This document shows, piece after piece, positions 59,036-63,516 of a stretch of DNA of 63,516 nucleotides. Each line of letters starts with the position of its first letter. The stretch's first letter is position 1. This DNA is from Anoxybacillus sp. J5B_2022 (GTDB lineage Bacteria; Bacillota; Bacilli; Bacillales; Anoxybacillaceae): the NCBI RefSeq assembly GCF_026847645.1, contig NZ_JAPSMC010000012.1, forward strand, positions 1 through 63,516, in the 5' to 3' direction. Below the pieces are notes generated by a model, which saw only the letters and a program-made list of their open reading frames with translations, searched no databases and was not told where the DNA came from. Both the position numbers and the translations under genes were made by a program.

Positions 59036-60683
59036 TCCGAACTTACTTGCTAATTTAAAAAAATATTTGGATGAAAAATTTTATGCGTATGCGGAAGAAG
59101 AATTAGAGAAGTTTTGGCAACGTTGCATGACCGATATCGATCGGCGCGCGGTGCATACAGACCGCGAAGGACAGCCGAGGCTCATCAAATATGACCGTTT
59201 TGGCAACGATATTTCAGAAATATGGGTGAACGAAGGATATAAACAAACAGTAAAGGAAACGTATGAAACAGGCATTGTCGGCTATGTCCATAAACCGATT
59301 CTTACGCTCGGCCGTGTTGCCAATTACATCTATTCGTATGCCCAAGGCTATTTGTTATCGCAAGTCGAACCGGGGTTTTATTGCCCGGTTACGTTAACGA
59401 TGGCGACGGCGTATGTACTGGAGCATTTTGCCGACGAACCAATCAAAGCGAAATATTTGCCACACGTCATTTCTACGGGTGAAGTCGAGCTGTATGAAGG
59501 GGCGACATTTTTAACGGAGCGGCAAGGCGGTTCAGACGTTGGTGCAAATGAAGTGCGCGCTGTTTTGTGCGGCGATCATTATAACATTTACGGAGAAAAA
59601 TATTTTGCGAGCAATGCTGGCATGTGCGGCGTCGCAATGGTGCTTGCGCGCATCGACGGAAGCGAGCCGGGGACGAAAGGGCTTAGTTTATTTTTAGTGC
59701 CGTGGCGCAACGACGATGGCACATTAAACGGCATTCACATTCGGCGCTTAAAAGATAAACTTGGCGTTCGCGCTGTGCCGTCAGCGGAAGTCGTATTTGA
59801 AGGGGCAAAAGCCTATTTAATTGGCGATGCGAAAAAAGGGTTTTATTATATGATGGAAGCGCTCAATTTATCGCGCGTCTGCAATGCCGTCGCCTCGATT
59901 GGCATTATGAAACGGGCGCTAGAGGAAGCGAAGCAATATGGGGCAAATCGCAAAGCGTTCGGACAATGGCTTACATCGTATCCAATGGTGAAAGAAACGC
60001 TAGCGAATTTAACTGCGCGTCAAGAAGTGCAAACGAGCGCTTGTTTTGAATTAATTTCCTTTTTTGACCGTGTGATGCGCACGCCGGATCAAGCGTCTGA
60101 GCAAGAAAAAGCGTGGAATCGCTTATTAATTGCGCTTTTAAAAATGCGAACAGCAGAAGAAGCGATTGCATTTGCCCATGAAGCGATTGAAATGCACGGT
60201 GGCAACGGCTACATTGAAGATTTTGTCACCCCGCGGTTGCTTCGGGATGCACAAGTATTGACGGTGTGGGAAGGAACAGCAAACATTTTAGGACTTGAGG
60301 TGTTGCGCCTCATCCGTAAATATCGCGTCCATGAAACGTTTATTCAAACAATAAACGAACAACTAGCTGCACTTCCTGCGGGAATACACGCATTTGCTAA
60401 ACCGGTCGAAAGCGGGTTGCATGAACTCATACAGTCTCTAAAACAACTTCACGGACAGCCAGAAGACGTGCAAACGTATCACGCCAAAAAAATCGCCAAT
60501 CGCCTTTGCGACTTGTATTTGAGCGTCATAGCGTTAAAAGAAGCGGAAGAAAACGAACGAAAACAAATCATCGCCCGCCTCTTTTTACAGCATATTTGGG
60601 GAAGCGACTTATTCGACAAAGAGATGTTATCCGTCCATTATTTTGATGTAGTCATGAACGAAACGAGGAAAGTGGGGGTGTAG
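59010..60683 (+). CDS. Acyl-CoA dehydrogenase (large, AidB-like branch)
   Basis: A 557-residue flavoprotein, longer than the ~380 of classical enzymes. It has CPVTLTMATAYVLEHFADEPIKAKYLPHVIS, EGATFLTERQGGSDVGANEV (FAD/substrate loop), RRLKDKLGVRAVPSAEVVFEGA, and HEAIEMHGGNGYIEDF...RDAQVLTVWEGTANILGLEVLR, with a C-terminal helical extension. Electrons should go to an ETF; the fixAB-encoded ETF is a candidate partner but none is proven. Third gene of the LiuR-like operon; a terminator follows. Confidence 0.88.
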   Translation: MVKRLREVDPNLLANLKKYLDEKFYAYAEEELEKFWQRCMTDIDRRAVHTDREGQPRLIKYDRFGNDISEIWVNEGYKQTVKETYETGIVGYVHKPILTLGRVANYIYSYAQGYLLSQVEPGFYCPVTLTMATAYVLEHFADEPIKAKYLPHVISTGEVELYEGATFLTERQGGSDVGANEVRAVLCGDHYNIYGEKYFASNAGMCGVAMVLARIDGSEPGTKGLSLFLVPWRNDDGTLNGIHIRRLKDKLGVRAVPSAEVVFEGAKAYLIGDAKKGFYYMMEALNLSRVCNAVASIGIMKRALEEAKQYGANRKAFGQWLTSYPMVKETLANLTARQEVQTSACFELISFFDRVMRTPDQASEQEKAWNRLLIALLKMRTAEEAIAFAHEAIEMHGGNGYIEDFVTPRLLRDAQVLTVWEGTANILGLEVLRLIRKYRVHETFIQTINEQLAALPAGIHAFAKPVESGLHELIQSLKQLHGQPEDVQTYHAKKIANRLCDLYLSVIALKEAEENERKQIIARLFLQHIWGSDLFDKEMLSVHYFDVVMNETRKVGV

Positions 60684-60689
60684 AGCGAT

Positions 60690-60716
60690 AAGCTGGCGTT
60701 TGCCAGCTTTTGTTTT
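60690..60716 (+). terminator. Terminator of the LiuR-like operon
   Basis: AAGCTGGC / GCCAGCTT with a GTTT loop, then TTGTTTT. Confidence 0.85.
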
Positions 60717-60787
60717 ATAAAAATATTTACAATCATTTCATTTTTCGTTATTTTTATATACATATACGTTTGATTGGGGGAGTGGTT

Positions 60788-61573
60788 ATGATTCGAACGT
60801 TGACGCAGGCAGATCATGAGCAAGTGATTTCTTTTTTGACGAAAGAACCGTCGATGAATCTTTTTATCATAGGAGATATTGAAGCGTTTGGCTATGACCA
60901 AGATTTTCAGCAGTTATGGGGAGAGTTTGATGAGAGCGGAGCGTTGCAAGCGGTTTTTTTACGATTTTATGATTCGTACATTCCATATGCATCGTCTAGG
61001 TTTGATGTAGAAGGGTTTTCTCATATCATCCGAACAAATGGTGCTTCTTTTCGTCTGTCAGGAAAGGCAAACGTTGTCGAACAATTTGAACAAGTAGGTG
61101 GATTGTCGCTAGGAAAGAAGCGGGTGACGTATTTTTGTGAGTGCACGACCGTTTCGTTTCAAGCGGAAGAGCAGATGCAGATAGTAAAACAGGCAACAGT
61201 AGATGATGTTGACCGTATTCTCGATTTACGCCGCCGCATTCCTGAATTTGTTACAACTCCTTCGTCTAGAGACATGCTGCTAAAATCATTAGAAACGAGC
61301 ACAGGCCGCACATACTATGTTGAAGAAGACGGTGAAATGGTATCGTGTGTTTCGACAACAGCGGAAAATTCCTTTTCGGCGATGGTTGTCGGCGTTTGCA
61401 CGGACGAACGATACCGACAAAAAGGTTATGCTAGCCTTATTATGAAGCGGGTCATCCATGATTACATGCAAGCGGGAAAAACGCTATGTCTCTTTTACGA
61501 TAATCCGAATGCTGGACGCATCTACAAACGGCTAGGATTTTACGACATCGGTATGTGGACGATGTATGGATAA
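60788..61573 (+). CDS. GNAT family N-acetyltransferase
   Basis: A 261-residue protein. A degenerate N-terminal GNAT-like half (MIRTLTQADHEQVISFL) precedes an active-looking C-terminal half with MVVGVCTDERYRQKGYASLIMKRVIHDYMQAGKTLCLFYDNPNAGRIYKRLGFYDIG, the acetyl-CoA-binding loop RQKGYA and GFY ending. The acceptor is unknown. ATG 60788 has GGGGGAG upstream. Confidence 0.85.
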   Translation: MIRTLTQADHEQVISFLTKEPSMNLFIIGDIEAFGYDQDFQQLWGEFDESGALQAVFLRFYDSYIPYASSRFDVEGFSHIIRTNGASFRLSGKANVVEQFEQVGGLSLGKKRVTYFCECTTVSFQAEEQMQIVKQATVDDVDRILDLRRRIPEFVTTPSSRDMLLKSLETSTGRTYYVEEDGEMVSCVSTTAENSFSAMVVGVCTDERYRQKGYASLIMKRVIHDYMQAGKTLCLFYDNPNAGRIYKRLGFYDIGMWTMYG

Positions 61574-61603
61574 GACGATGAAGTTTGTAAGGGGGGGTTA
61601 ACG

Positions 61604-62209
61604 GTGTTGATTTGTGAATCTTTAAGTTTAGATGACTATTTAATGGAGTTAGATGAGGTGAACTATTCTCATCCTTTAGTTCAACAAAAAGCAAAGGAGC
61701 TTTTTCACTTATCGAAATCGGATATTGAAAAAGCGAAAATAGCGTTTGAATTTGTTCGGGATCAAATTTCGCATTCATGGGATATTCAAAGTTCAAGAGT
61801 TACATGTAAGGCATCTGACGTTCTCTATTATAAAGAGGGCATTTGCTACGCCAAGGCGAATTTGTTAGCCGCGTTGTTGCGTTCACAGGGAATTCCAACG
61901 GGTTTTTGTTACCAGCGTTTGATGTTGTTTGATACGCCAGATAAAGGGTATTGCATCCATGCACTCAATGCGGTGTATCTTGCCTCCATTAATCGTTGGA
62001 TTCGTTTAGACGCCCGTGGAAATAAACCCGGAGTTAAGGCGGAATTTTCAATTCATAAGGAGAAACTAGCGTTCGCTGTTCATGAAGAATTCGATGAAAA
62101 AGACTATCCGATCATTTTTACTAAACCTAATCTTCAAACAATCGCAGTGTTAAAAGAACATACTGATGCGTTAGAAATGTATAAGCATCATCTACCTTCG
62201 CAGTTGTAG
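61604..62209 (+). CDS. Transglutaminase-like cysteine protease-fold protein
   Basis: A 201-residue protein. The triad residues are visible: Cys in KEGICYAKANLLAALLRSQGIPTGFCYQ, His in YCIHALNAVYL and Asp in WIRLDARGN. No signal peptide or extra domain, so it is a minimal cytoplasmic transglutaminase-like enzyme (peptidase or amidase activity possible). GTG 61604 follows a GGGGGGG run by six bases. Confidence 0.82.
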   Translation: MLICESLSLDDYLMELDEVNYSHPLVQQKAKELFHLSKSDIEKAKIAFEFVRDQISHSWDIQSSRVTCKASDVLYYKEGICYAKANLLAALLRSQGIPTGFCYQRLMLFDTPDKGYCIHALNAVYLASINRWIRLDARGNKPGVKAEFSIHKEKLAFAVHEEFDEKDYPIIFTKPNLQTIAVLKEHTDALEMYKHHLPSQL

Positions 62210-62333
62210 CTACAACCAAATGTTTTATAGCAGCTTAACTTTAAAAGAAGAATATGTAAATTTTTGTTAAATGTTATTTAAACATTTTGCAAAAGAGCAA
62301 TGATTATTCCCTATATGAGAGGATGGATGGGGA

Positions 62334-62552
62334 ATGCCTATCATTACTGTAAAAATGGCTAAAGGGAGAACAATTGAGCAGAAACAGAAATTTGTTGAAA
62401 ACATTACAAAAGAAGCAGCTAGAACTTTAAATGTAAAAGAGGAATGGGTCACAGTGATTTTCGATGAATACGACAGAGAAAACTGGGCTTCTAACGGGCA
62501 ATTGCATTTACTGAAATTTGGTCAGGGATTCGGGAAGAAAGGTGCAGAGTAA
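62334..62552 (+). CDS. 4-oxalocrotonate tautomerase family protein
   Basis: A 72-residue protein beginning with the catalytic proline (MPIITVKMAKGRTIEQKQKFVENITKEAA type start). It has the beta-alpha-beta pattern of 4-OT/DmpI proteins. The substrate is unknown, and no aromatic meta-cleavage genes are near. ATG follows GAGAGGATGGATGGGGA. Confidence 0.85.
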   Translation: MPIITVKMAKGRTIEQKQKFVENITKEAARTLNVKEEWVTVIFDEYDRENWASNGQLHLLKFGQGFGKKGAE

Positions 62553-62596
62553 TAAGTCATGCGATTGTTGTCATCAATTTGGTATTTTCATACATT

Positions 62597-62648
62597 AAAA
62601 AAGAAAGGAAGGCCTCACCGCAAAGGTAACTAGCTCTCCTTCTTTTTT
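62597..62648 (+). terminator. Terminator after the tautomerase gene
   Basis: AAAAAAGAAAGGA / TCCTTCTTTTTT with one bulged base and a 27-base loop. Confidence 0.6.
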
Positions 62649-62750
62649 ACAGACAGAAAGACGCCTTTTTATTTACTGTGACATTTCCTCTGTATAAAAT
62701 GATTGTGTGGACGCTTATTATCTCAATCATTTTTCGAAAATTTGAATGGA

Positions 62751-63398
62751 TTAAATTGAATTCAATAGTACAAGCACTGCAAAAAAGTGCGCGACAGATC
62801 CGCCTAATACAAACAAGTGCCAGACGGCATGATGAAATTTAAACCCGCGCCATACGTAAAAAACAGCGCCGACTGTGTACAAAATTCCGCCGATGACTAA
62901 ATATAACACTCCGTTTGGCGAAAGACCGGAAACGAGCGGTTTCCATGCAAATACAATCAACCAGCCCATGATGATATATATAATCGTCGATGTGTATAAA
63001 AACCGATCGACAAAAAAGCATTTAAATACGGTACCGACGAGCGCAAGCCCCCACACGATGCCAAACAACGTCCAACCTATAACGCCTTTCACCGCTAAAA
63101 ACAGAAATGGGGTATACGTTCCGGCGATGAAAAAATAAATGGACGAATGGTCGAAAATTTCAAACAATCGCTTCCACCGCCCTTCCGGCAATGCGTGAAC
63201 GATCATTGATGACAAATACAAAATAAGCATTGTGCTCCCAAACAAAGTAAAACTAACGACGTGCCATGCATTTCCGTACATCGCAGCCATGACCGTCAAC
63301 ATCACGAGAGCGGCCACGCTAAACAGTGCCCCAACCCCATGCGTAAGCGCATGAACGATTTCCTCTTCTTTTGTAAACGTATGTGTATTGGCCAAATC
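62751..63398 (-). CDS. Hemolysin III / PAQR family membrane protein (YplQ-like)
   Basis: A 215-residue protein with seven transmembrane segments. Conserved polar residues are HALTHGVGAL near the N-terminus, HSSIYFFIAGTYTPFLF and HHAVWHLFVLGGSVAHFFAV at the C-terminus, which match the PAQR/HlyIII family (putative hydrolases or channel-like proteins). I prefer TTG 63398 (AAAGGA eight bases upstream; resembles the start of Bacillus YplQ) to GTG 63416. Confidence 0.85.
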   Translation of the reverse strand, partial: DLANTHTFTKEEEIVHALTHGVGALFSVAALVMLTVMAAMYGNAWHVVSFTLFGSTMLILYLSSMIVHALPEGRWKRLFEIFDHSSIYFFIAGTYTPFLFLAVKGVIGWTLFGIVWGLALVGTVFKCFFVDRFLYTSTIIYIIMGWLIVFAWKPLVSGLSPNGVLYLVIGGILYTVGAVFYVWRGFKFHHAVWHLFVLGGSVAHFFAVLVLLNSI

Positions 63399-63516
63399 AT
63401 TCAGTCCTTTCTTCACCGAAAAACAATTTTGTTCATTTTAGCATAAGCAGCGCTTAAATATAAAGAAATATTAGCAAACTTTTCTTCATTTCCATTTTTT
63501 GTTCCGATATAATTAA

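Noticed and set aside
59081-60171. Minus-strand ORFs within the acyl-CoA dehydrogenase gene
   Set aside because: They are short antisense frames without ribosome sites over a well-conserved coding sequence.

Overview
The window looks like the chromosome of a moderately low-GC, spore-forming thermophilic Bacillaceae, closest in style to Anoxybacillus or (Para)Geobacillus. The basis is AGGAGG-type ribosome sites, many GTG/TTG starts, a proline T-box ahead of proBA, cre-like sites, a xpaC-yaaN pair, and protein sequences that resemble that group throughout. The species is an inference, since no rRNA or other marker gene is present. No rRNA, tRNA, CRISPR array, prophage or replication origin was seen.

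Layout. 1-4.4 kb: mannitol PTS regulator, EIIA and dehydrogenase (mtlR-mtlF-mtlD) without an adjacent mtlA. 4.4-7.1 kb: two members of a hendecad-repeat coiled-coil family around a DUF4275 gene and an auxin-efflux-type carrier, plus a 144-bp MITE. 7.4-12.7 kb: ilvD, a FapA-like protein and a HAD phosphatase. 12.9-16.5 kb: a complete fixABCX cluster (electron-bifurcating ETF and its quinone-oxidoreductase partner) ending in an unknown 66-aa gene. 16.5-19.1 kb: an AT-rich islet with a secreted S1 protease, a lipoprotein and a gene fragment, bounded by a 15-bp direct repeat carried on two terminators. 19.1-23.5 kb: a 5'-3' exonuclease, T-box-proBA and two more coiled-coil paralogues. 23.5-31.5 kb (minus strand): a seven-subunit membrane-bound group 4 [NiFe] hydrogenase (hyfBCEFGHI-like) closed by a translationally coupled ArsR-type regulator. 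31.7-38.2 kb: methionine gamma-lyase, a divergent PNPOx/MocR pair, a decayed IS630 element, a thiolase, and a deletion scar joining a broken enoyl-CoA hydratase to a broken lipoamide dehydrogenase. 38.4-51 kb: a second near-identical MITE, an MFS transporter, two histidine phosphatases, a TcaA-like protein, a SIMPL protein, xpaC-yaaN, amtB, a DUF294 nucleotidyltransferase with a DnaQ-like exonuclease, a PCYCGC lipoprotein and a PAS-GGDEF-EAL protein. 51-63.5 kb: a feoA/split-feoB locus, acetoacetyl-CoA synthetase, SDR, Uma2, a LiuR-like MerR regulator with its operator plus acyl-CoA ligase and acyl-CoA dehydrogenase, a GNAT enzyme, a transglutaminase-like protein, a tautomerase and a hemolysin-III-family protein.

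Themes. Fatty/branched-acid and ketone-body activation (ligase, dehydrogenase, thiolase, acetoacetyl-CoA synthetase) sits in the same window as an ETF/quinone system of the bifurcating FixABCX type and a ferredoxin-linked type of hydrogenase. A link from FixABCX-reduced ferredoxin or flavodoxin to H2 evolution is an attractive but unproven idea. Genome erosion is visible at several points: a missing mtlA, the IS630 remnant, the ech/lpd fusion scar and fragmentary genes. The best candidates for undescribed biology are the four-member hendecad coiled-coil family, the ISL3-like MITE with perfect 8-bp target duplications, and the interleaved inverted repeats in front of the secreted protease.
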